DNA from: Bacillus sp. ISL-18
GTDB lineage: Bacteria > Bacillota > Bacilli > Bacillales > Cytobacillaceae
Direction: 5' to 3'
NCBI RefSeq assembly: GCF_018613415.1
Contig: NZ_JAGGQG010000028.1
Span: 1-51,360, forward strand
Length of the DNA: 51,360 nt
A program made the position numbers and the translations under genes. The number at the start of each line of letters is the position of its first letter. The stretch's first letter is position 1. Shown here in pieces: positions 9,754 to 18,350 of this stretch. Below the pieces are notes generated by a model. It was not told where the DNA came from and made no database searches. It saw only the letters and a program-made list of their open reading frames with translations.

Positions 9754-10017
9754 TGTGGACAAGTTTTTACAGAATGCTAGGATAAACTATCCACATGTTA
9801 TCCACAATTTGTGGATAACACTTTTCTGTTGATGAAGTTATTCAGAGTGAAAACACAAATATAATAACAAATAATTGCCTGAGGTGCAATGCTTTTTCGT
9901 AGTTTATCCACAACTGTAACATTCTGTGTGTAAAATTTGTCCACAAGCTGATGGTTTGTGTAAAACCTGTCAATATCATGTGTGGATAATAAAAATAATG
10001 TCGAAAAATTTTCCACA
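9754..10017. other. oriC, DnaA-box cluster upstream of dnaA
   Basis: Perfect DnaA boxes (TTATCCACA or its complement) lie at 9798-9806 (+), 9810-9818 (-), 9904-9912 (+) and 9981-9989 (-). One-mismatch boxes are at 9754-9762, 9787-9795, 9937-9945 and 10009-10017. This matches incA/incB of the B. subtilis origin, where DnaA also autoregulates dnaA. The 9534-9753 stretch is AT-rich with no gene and no strong promoter that I can recognise. Confidence 0.9.
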
Positions 10018-10020
10018 GCC

Positions 10021-10176
10021 AAGGAAAGCGGAGGTGACCGTTTAGCGACGTAAGGATTGGATCCGCTCCGCATGAGATAAAGGAAACACGAAGAGCGTAA
10101 GAGATTCGATGTTGACTTATCGTAAGGAGGAGAGGGCCAATACTCTAGTCGCTGGTCACCGGAGCCAGACAATCTA
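10021..10176. repeat. Palindromic interspersed repeat, family A
   Basis: This stretch starts AAGGAAAGCGGAGGTGACC and ends GTCGCTGGTCACCGGAGCC. Its ends form an inverted repeat (GGTGACC...AGCGAC with GTCGCT-GGTCACC), so the whole unit can fold back. It resembles non-coding repeats I associate with Bacillaceae genomes. It is GC-richer than the adjacent AT-rich oriC and has no coding potential. It lies between the DnaA boxes and the rpmH promoter. Confidence 0.6.
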
Positions 10177-10230
10177 GAAAAGCGGAAGCATCTTGATCAG
10201 GTGTGACAGACAGGGATGTGATTTAATCGT
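10173..10230. repeat. Left-arm fragment of repeat family B
   Basis: TAGAAAAGCGGAAGCATCTTG followed by ATCAGGTGTGACAGACAGG matches the beginning of the fuller copy at 10592-10716. Only the left arm is present, and the rest decays into AT-rich sequence before the rpmH promoter. Confidence 0.5.
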
Positions 10231-10315
10231 TCGGCATCTTACCGATAGAATTTCTTGTAAGCAAAGAACTCATACCGAGAAATATTGGAAATAACGAATA
10301 ATCTTTAGAGAGATG

Positions 10316-10345
10316 TTGACAATTACAAGTAGACGTCTTTATAAT
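10316..10345 (+). promoter_or_regulatory. rpmH promoter (sigma-A type)
   Basis: TTGACA (10316-10321) and TATAAT (10340-10345), both perfect consensus, are 18 bases apart and lie 60 bases upstream of rpmH. They give strong expression divergent from dnaA. Confidence 0.85.
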
Positions 10346-10404
10346 AAGTAGGACTGTCAATTAAGATTTAAATTTGATAGCTATTCCTCAGGGAGGTGTC
10401 ATAT

Positions 10405-10539
10405 ATGAAAAGAACATATCAACCAAATAAACGTAAACATAGTAAAGTTCACGGATTCCGTAGTCGCATGAGCTCAGCAAACGGACGTAAGGTTCTTGCT
10501 CGCCGTCGTCAAAAAGGAAGAAAAGTATTATCAGCTTAG
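10405..10539 (+). CDS. rpmH: 50S ribosomal protein L34
   Basis: A 44-residue, very basic protein, MKRTYQPNKRKHSKVHGF...RRRQKGRKVLSA, the invariant L34 pattern and length. ATG follows GGGAGGTG. It is the first gene of the plus-strand block rpmH-rnpA-yidC-jag that flanks oriC in nearly all Firmicutes, and it has its own promoter and terminator. Confidence 0.98.
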   Translation: MKRTYQPNKRKHSKVHGFRSRMSSANGRKVLARRRQKGRKVLSA

Positions 10540-10540
10540 G

Positions 10541-10569
10541 CCACTGAAACGTCTCAGTGGTCTTTTTTT
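10541..10569 (+). terminator. rpmH terminator
   Basis: CCACTGA/TCAGTGG stem (10541-10547 and 10554-10560) with a 6-base loop, followed by TCTTTTTTT. It lies directly after the rpmH stop; rnpA downstream must rely on readthrough or another promoter. Confidence 0.85.
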
Positions 10570-10591
10570 CAATTATAGTGGAAGCGCTATT

Positions 10592-10716
10592 AGAAAAGCG
10601 GAAGCGCCTTGACCAGGGGCGACAGGCACAAGACAAGCTGGCGAGAAGGCTGTTGTTTAGCCTTCTTGACGGTTTGGCTTATGACCCTGAGCCCCTAGGC
10701 ACTGAAGCTAGACAAA
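10592..10716. repeat. Palindromic interspersed repeat, family B (full copy)
   Basis: The unit begins AGAAAAGCGGAAGCGCCTTG, has a central hairpin AGAAGGCT/AGCCTTCT (10644-10651 and 10659-10666), and ends GAGCCCCTAGGCACTGAAGC. The arms pair (AGGGGC with GCCCCT). It is non-coding and resembles repeats I associate with Bacillus/Neobacillus genomes. It sits in the rpmH-rnpA gap. Confidence 0.65.
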
Positions 10717-10786
10717 GAAAAGCAGAAGCGTTTGGATCAGGGGCTCCGGGCCCCGAGGCGCTGCTGCAAGACAATTCTCATCGTAT
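10717..10786. repeat. Second, internally deleted copy of repeat family B
   Basis: Directly after the full copy, AGAAAAGCAGAAGCGTTTGG is followed by ATCAGGGGCTCCGGGCCCC and GAGGCGCTGCTGCAAGACAA, so both arms are present but the central hairpin is missing. The two copies form a head-to-tail pair upstream of the rnpA ribosome binding site. Confidence 0.55.
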
Positions 10787-10811
10787 AAACCTAGATAAAG
10801 GAGTTTTTTTT

Positions 10812-11156
10812 ATGAAAAAAGAATTCCGAGTAAAGAAGAATAACGATTTTCAAGCGGCCTTTAAGAAGGGGCGGTCGTTTGCAAACCGGCAATTTGTGGT
10901 CTATTCATTAGAAAAAGAGGAACAAGACTTTTTTCGAATCGGATTGTCTGTAAGTAAAAAGCTTGGAAATGCTGTTACTAGAAATAGAATTAAACGATAT
11001 GTAAGGCAATCCGTCATGGAAATGCAGGATCAACTAACAAAAGGGAATGATTATGTAATCATCGCCAGGAAACCTGTTGCTGAAATGGACTTTTTTGAAG
11101 TGAAGAAGAGTCTTACCCATGTGCTGAAGGTTGGGAAAGTATTGAAGAAAAACTAA
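10812..11156 (+). CDS. rnpA: Ribonuclease P protein component
   Basis: The protein cofactor of RNase P, which with the rnpB RNA removes tRNA 5' leaders. The 114-residue product has the RNR motif (GNAVTRNRIKRYVRQ, about residues 52-66) and IIARKPVAEM. ATG at 10812 follows AAAGGAG; the frame stays open far upstream, but that part is repeat sequence and is not coding. It lies between rpmH and yidC as usual. Confidence 0.96.
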   Translation: MKKEFRVKKNNDFQAAFKKGRSFANRQFVVYSLEKEEQDFFRIGLSVSKKLGNAVTRNRIKRYVRQSVMEMQDQLTKGNDYVIIARKPVAEMDFFEVKKSLTHVLKVGKVLKKN

Positions 11157-11332
11157 CCATTTGGAAAAATAGTTTTAATATACCTAAAACAGTAAAGACA
11201 TCCACTCCATAAAAATGCTAAAATGGAAGCAAAAGTTGTGGACTAGCTGGTTGGGTTAGAACTGCAGGATAAAGAAAGAAATTACATATCAAAATATTAG
11301 TTTACTTAGTATAGGTAGGGAGGAAATTTTGG

Positions 11333-12106
11333 TTGAAAAAACGAATATTACTTTCGTTCGGCGTCCTTTCTGTATTCTTATTTTTAACTGGCTGCAGTGA
11401 AATTAAAAAGCCAATTACATCAGAAAGTACAGGTTTTTGGAATGAATATATTGTCTATCCGTTATCTTGGGTAATTAAAGAGGGAGCACATCTGCTTGGG
11501 GGAAGCTATGGATTATCACTAATCGTGGTAACCATTCTCATTCGTCTAGTACTCCTGCCGCTTATGGTCAAACAAACAAGGAGTTCAAAGGCTATGCAGG
11601 CTTTGCAGCCCGAAATGAAGGCACTTCGTGAAAAATATAGCTCGAAAGACCAAAAAACACAGCAAAAGCTCCAGCAGGAAACGATGGCACTCTTTCAAAA
11701 ACACGGGGTCAATCCAATGGCTGGATGTTTCCCATTAATCGTACAAATGCCGATTTTAATTGGTTTTTATCATGCAATTTCCAGAACGAGAGAAATTGCT
11801 TCCGATAGTTTTTTATGGTTTGATCTGGGAGAAAAGGACCCTTATTATATCTTACCGATTGTGGCAGGGATTACGACCTTTATTCAGCAAAAAATGATGA
11901 TGGCAGGACAAGAGCAAAATCCACAAATGGCCATGATGGTCTGGATGATGCCTATTATGATTGTTTTCTTTGCGTTTAGTTTCCCTGCAGCTCTTTCCTT
12001 GTATTGGGTTGTCGGAAATATATTTATGATTGTTCAAACCTATTTTATTAAAGGACCGGACCTAAGGGCGCAGGCCGCCGGTAATGCGGGAGGAGCAAAA
12101 AAGTGA
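11333..12106 (+). CDS. yidC: Membrane protein insertase YidC / SpoIIIJ
   Basis: This Oxa1-family insertase folds proteins into the cytoplasmic membrane; the B. subtilis orthologue SpoIIIJ is also needed for sigma-G activity in the forespore. The 257-residue lipoprotein precursor has a lipobox LTGC (Cys21) and five predicted membrane segments, with the conserved MAGCFPLIVQMPILIGFYHA stretch. The start is TTG, preceded by GGGAGG. It overlaps jag by four bases, so the two are translationally coupled. Confidence 0.95.
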   Translation: MKKRILLSFGVLSVFLFLTGCSEIKKPITSESTGFWNEYIVYPLSWVIKEGAHLLGGSYGLSLIVVTILIRLVLLPLMVKQTRSSKAMQALQPEMKALREKYSSKDQKTQQKLQQETMALFQKHGVNPMAGCFPLIVQMPILIGFYHAISRTREIASDSFLWFDLGEKDPYYILPIVAGITTFIQQKMMMAGQEQNPQMAMMVWMMPIMIVFFAFSFPAALSLYWVVGNIFMIVQTYFIKGPDLRAQAAGNAGGAKK

Positions 12107-12726
12107 AACAGGTAACTGCTACAGGACAAACTGTCGAAGAAGCAGTAGAATCAGCTTTAGCTCAATTAAATACTACCAAAGACCGCGCAGATGTGGATAT
12201 AATCGATGAAGGCAAAAAGGGGATCTTCGGAATTTTTGGAGCAAGGCCTGCTGTTGTCAAAGTAACGGTTATCCTTGATCCAATTGAAGAGGCAAAGAAG
12301 TTTTTAGAACAAGTTAGTGAACAAATGGGTGCACGGGCGGAAATTGAAATTATACGAGATGGTAAACAAGTGACCTTCGTGATGACGGGTGAAAAGATTG
12401 CTCTTTTAATTGGAAAAAGAGGTCAAACCCTAAATTCACTTCAATATTTAACTCAGCTGGTCATTAACCGTTCTTCAAATCACTATTTAAATGTCATTTT
12501 GGATGCTGAAGATTACCGGAATCGAAGAAGTGAAACACTCATTCAGTTAGCCCATCGTCTTGCCGGTAAGGCTGTCAAGACAGGAAAAGATGTGGCCTTA
12601 GAACCAATGCCTTCGTATGAGCGTAAAGTTATTCATAGTGCTTTATCTGATAATAAACGCGTTAAGACCTTCTCTGACGGATCTGAACCACATCGATTTA
12701 TCGTTATCACACCAGTAAGAAGATAA
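12103..12726 (+). CDS. jag: RNA-binding protein Jag / KhpB
   Basis: A 207-residue protein with a Jag_N domain (1-50), a KH domain (GKRGQTLNSLQYLTQL near 104-119) and a C-terminal R3H domain (MPSYERKVIHSALSD; HRFIVITPV). KhpB partners KhpA in binding RNA and affects cell elongation in Gram-positives. Translation starts at a GTG overlapping the yidC stop. A strong terminator follows. Confidence 0.95.
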   Translation: MKQVTATGQTVEEAVESALAQLNTTKDRADVDIIDEGKKGIFGIFGARPAVVKVTVILDPIEEAKKFLEQVSEQMGARAEIEIIRDGKQVTFVMTGEKIALLIGKRGQTLNSLQYLTQLVINRSSNHYLNVILDAEDYRNRRSETLIQLAHRLAGKAVKTGKDVALEPMPSYERKVIHSALSDNKRVKTFSDGSEPHRFIVITPVRR

Positions 12727-12753
12727 CTAGAAGCGAAAAAGTAACTAACATGA

Positions 12754-12789
12754 AGGGCACTCTACCAAGTAGAGTGCCTTTTTTTTTAT
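12754..12789 (+). terminator. jag terminator
   Basis: GGCACTCTAC/GTAGAGTGCC, a 10-bp perfect stem with a CAA loop (12756-12778), is followed by nine T residues. It ends the rnpA-yidC-jag unit. Confidence 0.92.
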
Positions 12790-12803
12790 GTTTATTTTTA
12801 GCA

Positions 12804-12842
12804 TGCTGATTGGAGCGGAAAGCGAAGCCGCATGAAGCGGAA
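12804..12842. repeat. Truncated copy of the GGAGCGGAA repeat (family C)
   Basis: GCTGATTGGAGCGGAAAGCG is close to the left end of the 131-bp repeat at 26366-26496 (TGTTGATTGGAGCGGAAGGC). The remainder is lost except for a second AGCGGAAAT segment near 12836. Confidence 0.5.
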
Positions 12843-12880
12843 ATTACCATTAAAGGTGAAAGCAACCTGGAAAATAAGAC

Positions 12881-12989
12881 TGTTGATAACTTTTGTTGAT
12901 TAACAAAATGCAGGTGCAGGTCTCAGCTTATTGTTATTCACATGTTGATAAGTTAAAATAATAAAAGGACATCACAAGACTGTGGATAA
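12881..12989. promoter_or_regulatory. DnaA-box cluster in the jag-mnmE gap
   Basis: The perfect box TGTGGATAA (12981-12989), TTATTCACA (12934-12942) and two TGTTGATAA near-matches (12881-12889 and 12943-12951) lie within 110 bases. The middle two are directly adjacent. From memory, B. subtilis also has a DnaA-binding cluster between jag and trmE (mnmE). The rest of the 12990-13105 leader shows only the mnmE ribosome binding site. Confidence 0.65.
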
Positions 12990-13105
12990 GTAAGATAGTC
13001 GAAGTGGTTTACTTTTTTAACAGAAAATGATGTGGTATTCTATTTTTTTGGATATAAAATTTACGATCATATATAGATTGAGCTTTTATTTGTGAGGTGA
13101 AGTAA

Positions 13106-14491
13106 ATGGAATACGATACAATTGCGGCAATATCGACACCGATGGGGGAGGGCGCTATTGCCATTGTGCGCTTGAGTGGTGATAAGGCAATCCCGATTGC
13201 GGACAAGATGTTTAAAGGCATCGGAGGAAAAAAGCTTATCGATGTTTCCAGTCATACGATTCACTATGGGCACTTGCTGGATCCAAAAAATGGTGATGTC
13301 ATTGAAGAGGTCATGGTTTCGGTGATGAAGGGACCTAAAACCTTTACTAAAGAGGATGTAGTCGAAATTAATTGCCATGGTGGAATTGTTTCTGTCAATC
13401 GAGTGCTCCAGCAGGTGTTAAAGGCTGGGGCACGATTGGCTGAACCAGGAGAGTTTACCAAACGGGCTTTTTTAAATGGACGAATCGACTTATCACAGGC
13501 TGAAGCCGTGATGGATTTAATTCGGGCAAAAACAGACAGGGCGATGAATGTCGCTCTAGGGCAAATGGAAGGTCGTCTTTCTAAATTAATTCGAACATTA
13601 AGACAAGAAATTTTAGAGGTTTTAGCCCATGTAGAAGTAAATATCGATTATCCGGAATATGATGATGTCGAAGAAATGACACATAAAATGCTTTTAGAAA
13701 AAGCACATTTTGTACGGGAAGAAATCCAAAAACTGCTGAAAACTTCGGAGCAGGGAAAAATATTACGGGAAGGGTTGTCAACCGTCATTGTCGGTCGGCC
13801 TAATGTCGGGAAATCCTCTTTATTAAATAGCCTCGTTCATGAGAATAAAGCGATCGTTACGGATATCCCAGGGACAACCCGCGATGTGATTGAAGAATAT
13901 GTGAATGTTCGTGGTGTTCCACTTCGATTATTAGATACAGCGGGAATAAGGGAAACAGAAGATATTGTTGAACGGATTGGTGTGGAACGTTCCCGTCAAG
14001 TTTTAAAAGAGGCGGATCTGATTTTACTTGTATTGAATTATTCTGATCAGTTGACGGTAGAAGATGAAAATCTTTTTGAAGTGGTCAAGGGAATGGATGT
14101 TATTGTTATAGTGAACAAAACAGACTTGCCACAGCAAATTGATTTAGATCGTGTTCAGAAATTAGCTAAAGAGCATAAATTGGTGACCACTTCGTTGTTG
14201 GAAGAACGCGGCGTCGATGATCTTGAAGAAGCGATTTCTTCTTTATTTTTCTCAGGGTCAATTGAAGCAGGAGATATAACCTATGTTTCAAACACCCGCC
14301 ATATTGCGGTGTTGAATCAGAGTCTCCAAACAATAGAAGATGCCATTGAAGGGGTTGAAATGGGTGTTCCCATTGATATCGTTCAAATCGATATGACTCG
14401 GACATGGGAGCTGCTTGGTGAAATCATTGGGGATAGTGTTCATGAGAGTCTCATTGACCAACTGTTCTCCCAATTTTGTTTAGGAAAATAA
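13106..14491 (+). CDS. mnmE: tRNA uridine-5-carboxymethylaminomethyl modification GTPase MnmE
   Basis: MnmE and MnmG together modify the wobble uridine U34 of several tRNAs. The 461-residue product has the N-terminal folate-binding domain, an inserted G domain with GRPNVGKSS (about residues 231-239), DIPGTTRD, LLDTAG and NKTD, and the C-terminal FCLGK with the conserved cysteine. ATG follows GAGGTGA. mnmG is next on the same strand, 125 bases downstream. Confidence 0.97.
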   Translation: MEYDTIAAISTPMGEGAIAIVRLSGDKAIPIADKMFKGIGGKKLIDVSSHTIHYGHLLDPKNGDVIEEVMVSVMKGPKTFTKEDVVEINCHGGIVSVNRVLQQVLKAGARLAEPGEFTKRAFLNGRIDLSQAEAVMDLIRAKTDRAMNVALGQMEGRLSKLIRTLRQEILEVLAHVEVNIDYPEYDDVEEMTHKMLLEKAHFVREEIQKLLKTSEQGKILREGLSTVIVGRPNVGKSSLLNSLVHENKAIVTDIPGTTRDVIEEYVNVRGVPLRLLDTAGIRETEDIVERIGVERSRQVLKEADLILLVLNYSDQLTVEDENLFEVVKGMDVIVIVNKTDLPQQIDLDRVQKLAKEHKLVTTSLLEERGVDDLEEAISSLFFSGSIEAGDITYVSNTRHIAVLNQSLQTIEDAIEGVEMGVPIDIVQIDMTRTWELLGEIIGDSVHESLIDQLFSQFCLGK

Positions 14492-14616
14492 AGAACTCTG
14501 GGGAAGGCATTCGTTTTGCTAATGCCAATTCTGGACAGGATAATAAAAAAGCGTTAGCTCTCGCAGGGAGCTAGGAGAAGCAAGTTTCCGTAATGGTACG
14601 GAAAAGGAGGAAACAC

Positions 14617-16506
14617 ATGCAATACGAAGCAGGAAATTATGACGTCATAGTCGTTGGTGCAGGGCATGCTGGTTGTGAGGCCGGACTTGCGGCCGCAAGA
14701 CTTGGTGCTAAAACTTTAATGATTACAATTAACCTAGATATGGTGGCATTTATGCCATGTAACCCATCTGTCGGCGGGCCGGCTAAGGGAATTGTCGTTC
14801 GTGAGATTGATGCTCTTGGTGGTGAAATGGGTAAAAATATTGATAAAACCTATATCCAGATGAGAATGTTAAACACCGGCAAAGGACCTGCAGTAAGAGC
14901 CTTAAGGGCACAAGCCGATAAATTTGCCTATCAGCATGAAATGAAAAAAACACTCGAAGAAGAACCTAATTTAACGCTCCTTCAAGGTATGGTTGAACAA
15001 TTGATCGTTGAAGATGGAGTGGTTAATGGGGTTATTTCAAAGACTGGTGCGATCTACCGTGCTAAGACAGTAGTGATCACAACAGGCACCTATTTGCGTG
15101 GGGAGGTTATCCTGGGCGAATTGAAATATTCAAGCGGACCTAATAATCAGCAGCCATCTATTAGGTTGTCTGAGCATTTAGAAGAGCTTGGTTTCGACTT
15201 AGTCCGTTTTAAGACAGGTACACCGCCACGGGTAAACAGTAATACGATCGATTATAGCAAAACGGAAATACAACCAGGGGATGAGGTTCCAAGAGCCTTT
15301 TCATATGAAACAACGAAATATATTACCGATCAGCTGCCATGCTGGTTAACTTATACAAATGATCAAACACATCAAATTATTGATAATAATTTACATCGCT
15401 CACCGATGTTTTCTGGCATGATTAAGGGCACAGGTCCAAGGTACTGTCCTTCCATCGAAGATAAGGTGGTCCGTTTTAATGACAAGCCGCGCCATCAAAT
15501 CTTTTTGGAGCCGGAAGGAAGAAATACACAGGAAGTCTATGTGCAGGGAATGTCAACCAGTCTCCCAGAAGATGTACAGCTGCAAATCCTTAAAACAGTT
15601 CCTGGGTTAGAAAATGCCCAGATGATGAGGGCTGGCTATGCCATTGAATATGATGCAATTGTCCCAACACAGTTATGGCCTACCTTAGAAACTAAGGTTG
15701 TCAAAAATCTATACACTGCCGGCCAAATTAATGGCACAAGCGGTTATGAAGAGGCTGCGGGTCAAGGAATTATGGCAGGGATTAACGCAGGGTTAAATGC
15801 TTTAGGGAAAGAGCAATTAATTCTAAGCCGCTCCGATGCCTATATTGGAGTATTAATTGATGATTTAATTACAAAAGGGACTAATGAACCCTATCGTTTG
15901 CTAACCTCACGTGCGGAATATCGCTTGTTATTGCGCCATGATAATGCGGATCTACGTTTGACTGAAATTGGTCATCGAATTGGTCTAATCCGTGATGACC
16001 GTTATGAAACATTTTTAGTCAAGAAGGAAGCAATTGAAGCAGAGAAGGAACGGTTACAGTCGATTATTTTAAAACCATCTGCAGAAGTTCAAGAGTTGAT
16101 TCGCAGTATCGGCGGCAGTGAACTGAAAGACGGGATCCGTGCTTCCGATTTATTAAAACGGCCGGAAATGACATATGGGTTACTAGAAAAATTAACTAGC
16201 AGTGACCTTCCTTTGGATGATGAAATGAAAGAACAAGTAGAAATTCAACTTAAATATGAAGGTTATATTGATAAATCGCTGCAGCAAGTAGAACGGCTTA
16301 AGAAAATGGAAAACAAACGAATTCCTGAAAATATCGATTACGATGCCATAAACGGTCTCGCAACAGAGGCAAAACAAAAGCTTAAGCAAATTAAACCTGT
16401 CTCCCTTGCCCAGGCATCCCGTATTTCCGGAGTGAATCCAGCAGATATCTCCATTCTGCTTGTTTATCTTGAACAAGGGCGGATTGCCAGGGTTTCAAAC
16501 GAGTGA
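14617..16506 (+). CDS. mnmG: tRNA uridine-5-carboxymethylaminomethyl modification enzyme MnmG (GidA)
   Basis: The FAD- and NADH-dependent partner of MnmE. The 629-residue product has the dinucleotide-binding motif GAGHAGCEAG (about residues 14-23), NPSVGGPAKG, GTYLRG and the C-terminal ASRISGVNPADISILLVYLE helix that contacts MnmE. The start at 14617 is chosen because AAAGGAGGA lies just upstream and MQYEAGNYDV aligns with B. subtilis; an in-frame ATG eight codons earlier lacks a binding site. A small hairpin (TTTCCGTA/TACGGAAA, 14585-14604) precedes it. Confidence 0.97.
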   Translation: MQYEAGNYDVIVVGAGHAGCEAGLAAARLGAKTLMITINLDMVAFMPCNPSVGGPAKGIVVREIDALGGEMGKNIDKTYIQMRMLNTGKGPAVRALRAQADKFAYQHEMKKTLEEEPNLTLLQGMVEQLIVEDGVVNGVISKTGAIYRAKTVVITTGTYLRGEVILGELKYSSGPNNQQPSIRLSEHLEELGFDLVRFKTGTPPRVNSNTIDYSKTEIQPGDEVPRAFSYETTKYITDQLPCWLTYTNDQTHQIIDNNLHRSPMFSGMIKGTGPRYCPSIEDKVVRFNDKPRHQIFLEPEGRNTQEVYVQGMSTSLPEDVQLQILKTVPGLENAQMMRAGYAIEYDAIVPTQLWPTLETKVVKNLYTAGQINGTSGYEEAAGQGIMAGINAGLNALGKEQLILSRSDAYIGVLIDDLITKGTNEPYRLLTSRAEYRLLLRHDNADLRLTEIGHRIGLIRDDRYETFLVKKEAIEAEKERLQSIILKPSAEVQELIRSIGGSELKDGIRASDLLKRPEMTYGLLEKLTSSDLPLDDEMKEQVEIQLKYEGYIDKSLQQVERLKKMENKRIPENIDYDAINGLATEAKQKLKQIKPVSLAQASRISGVNPADISILLVYLEQGRIARVSNE

Positions 16507-16588
16507 GAATAAGCAAACCGCGGAGGAGCTCTTAGCTAAGAGAGCTCTCCTGCGGCAATGCTAGATAATGAGTGAGGAAGATTTGTTA

Positions 16589-17305
16589 ATGAATATCGAA
16601 CAATTTACAGCCAACCTTCAGGAAAAGGGGATTACCCTTTCCGAAAAACAGCTTGACCAGTTTGAAACCTATTTTACAACCTTGGTTGAGTGGAATGAAA
16701 AAATGAACCTAACCGCTATTACGGAAAAAACAGATGTGTATTTAAAGCATTTTTATGACTCAATCACAGCTTCCTTCTACTTTGATTTTACGAAACCCTT
16801 TCATTTATGTGATGTTGGTGCCGGAGCTGGTTTTCCAAGTATTCCGTTAAAAATTGTTTATCCACATATCGAAGTAACAATCGTAGATTCATTGAACAAA
16901 CGGATTTCCTTTTTAAACCATCTTGCTGATGTTTTACATTTGGAAAATATTCATTTTGTTCATGACCGCGCCGAAACCTTTGGGGTGAATCCCGTCTATC
17001 GGGAAAGCTTTGATGTCGTGACAGCACGAGCTGTAGCTCGCTTGTCAGTGTTAAGCGAGTTTTGTATTCCGCTGGCAAAAGTGGGCGGGCATTTTCTTGC
17101 AATGAAAGCCCTGCATGCTAAGGAAGAATTAGATGCTGGCCAAAAGGCGATTACCACGCTTGGCGGCAAGGTAGAAAAGGTCCATACATTTACGCTGCCA
17201 ATGGAAGATAGTGAACGGACCATTCTGATTATAAAAAAAGAAAAACAAACGCCAAAGAAGTACCCGCGCAAACCAGGTACACCTGGCAAGTCGCCAATTG
17301 AATAA
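16589..17305 (+). CDS. rsmG: 16S rRNA (guanine527-N7)-methyltransferase RsmG
   Basis: RsmG methylates G527 of 16S rRNA (Bacillus numbering 535). The 238-residue product has a SAM-binding CDVGAGAGFPSIPLKI and the conserved EKMNLTAIT and TARAVARLS motifs; the tail PKKYPRKPGTPGKSPIE is typical of Bacillus. I chose ATG 16589 because GAGGAAG lies 8 bases upstream and MNIEQFT matches the family start; ATG 16568 has no binding site. An imperfect hairpin (about 16517-16555) precedes it. Confidence 0.95.
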   Translation: MNIEQFTANLQEKGITLSEKQLDQFETYFTTLVEWNEKMNLTAITEKTDVYLKHFYDSITASFYFDFTKPFHLCDVGAGAGFPSIPLKIVYPHIEVTIVDSLNKRISFLNHLADVLHLENIHFVHDRAETFGVNPVYRESFDVVTARAVARLSVLSEFCIPLAKVGGHFLAMKALHAKEELDAGQKAITTLGGKVEKVHTFTLPMEDSERTILIIKKEKQTPKKYPRKPGTPGKSPIE

Positions 17306-17310
17306 GCTAA

Positions 17311-17336
17311 AACCCCGGTAAGTTATTACTGGTTTT
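17311..17336 (+). terminator. Weak hairpin after rsmG
   Basis: AAACC...GGTAA pairs with TTACTGGTTT around a short loop, followed by only a few T residues. It may be a weak terminator before noc. Confidence 0.35.
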
Positions 17337-17441
17337 CGTCTAAAAGCACATAACAATTTTACAAAAGCAGGATCCCAGGCAGGAAGAAATTATTTGCATA
17401 TAGAATAAGTAATAGGGAGTTTCTTAAAGGTGGTGTTGGGG

Positions 17442-18299
17442 ATGAAGAGTTCATTTACACGCTTTTTTGGCCTCGGCGAAAAGGGAGAGCAAGAGGTTGA
17501 GCAGGAGCTGCATATAGAACGAAACGAAGAAATCAAGAAAATACCGATTAACCAAATAATTCCGAACCGATTCCAGCCACGGACGGTATTTGATGAAGAC
17601 AAAATTGAAGAATTATCACGTACGATTCATATACATGGTATTATTCAGCCAATAGTCGTCCGGGAGTTTGCAGCCAATAAATACGAGATCATTGCCGGAG
17701 AGCGGCGTTGGCGGGCGATGAAAAAGCTAGGCTGGACAGAAGCGCCGGCTATTGTTAAAAATCTCTCAGATACAGAAACCGCATCTGTAGCCTTGATTGA
17801 AAATTTACAACGGGAAGAATTATCTCCGATTGAGGAAGCTATTGCATATGGTAAACTGCTTGAATTGCACAATTTAACGCAGGAAGCATTAGCACAGCGG
17901 CTTGGGAAAGGTCAATCCACTGTGGCTAATAAGCTGCGTCTGCTTAAATTACCACAGCCTGTTCAGGATGCCTTATTAAGTAAAGTCATTACTGAGCGCC
18001 ATGCCCGTGCCTTAATTCCACTTAAGGATCCGGAAAAACAAGTGACCTTATTAGCTGAAGTAATGGAGAGAAATTTAAATGTAAAGCAAACGGAGGAACG
18101 TGTTGTCCGCTTGCTTGAACAAAAAAATCAAGCGCCAAAGCCGAAACGTAAGGCTTTTAGTAAAGATATGAGAATTGCCGTAAATACCATCCGGCAATCT
18201 CTTTCCATGGTATCGGACAGCGGGATCAACCTGGACTCTGAGGAAGAGGAATTTGATGAATTTTACCAATTTACAATCCGCATCCCGAAGAAAAAGTAA
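17442..18299 (+). CDS. noc: Nucleoid occlusion protein Noc
   Basis: A ParB-like CTP-switch protein that binds Noc sites and, through an N-terminal amphipathic helix (MKSSFTRFFGLGEK), anchors DNA at the membrane to block Z-ring formation over the nucleoid. The 285-residue product has the CTPase motif GERRWRAMK, the central helix-turn-helix (TQEALAQRLGKGQSTVANKL) and a C-terminal dimer domain. ATG 17442 follows AAAGGTGG; an upstream in-frame GTG is less likely. It is the ParB paralogue next to soj-spo0J, as in B. subtilis. Confidence 0.95.
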   Translation: MKSSFTRFFGLGEKGEQEVEQELHIERNEEIKKIPINQIIPNRFQPRTVFDEDKIEELSRTIHIHGIIQPIVVREFAANKYEIIAGERRWRAMKKLGWTEAPAIVKNLSDTETASVALIENLQREELSPIEEAIAYGKLLELHNLTQEALAQRLGKGQSTVANKLRLLKLPQPVQDALLSKVITERHARALIPLKDPEKQVTLLAEVMERNLNVKQTEERVVRLLEQKNQAPKPKRKAFSKDMRIAVNTIRQSLSMVSDSGINLDSEEEEFDEFYQFTIRIPKKK

Positions 18300-18312
18300 A
18301 TAAATAGATAAC

Positions 18313-18350
18313 GAAGAACTAGACAGAATGATGTTTGGTTCTTCTTTTTT
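18313..18350 (+). terminator. noc terminator
   Basis: GAAGAAC (18313-18319) pairs with GTTCTTC (18338-18344) around an 18-base loop, followed by six T residues. The stem is modest. Confidence 0.6.

Noticed and set aside
9798..10172. Minus-strand open frame of 124 codons in oriC
   Set aside because: It runs through DnaA boxes and a palindromic repeat and has no recognisable domain; chance open frame.
10557..10811. N-terminal extension of RnpA by 85 codons
   Set aside because: The upstream part is two family B repeats; RnpA homology and AAAGGAG begin at 10812.
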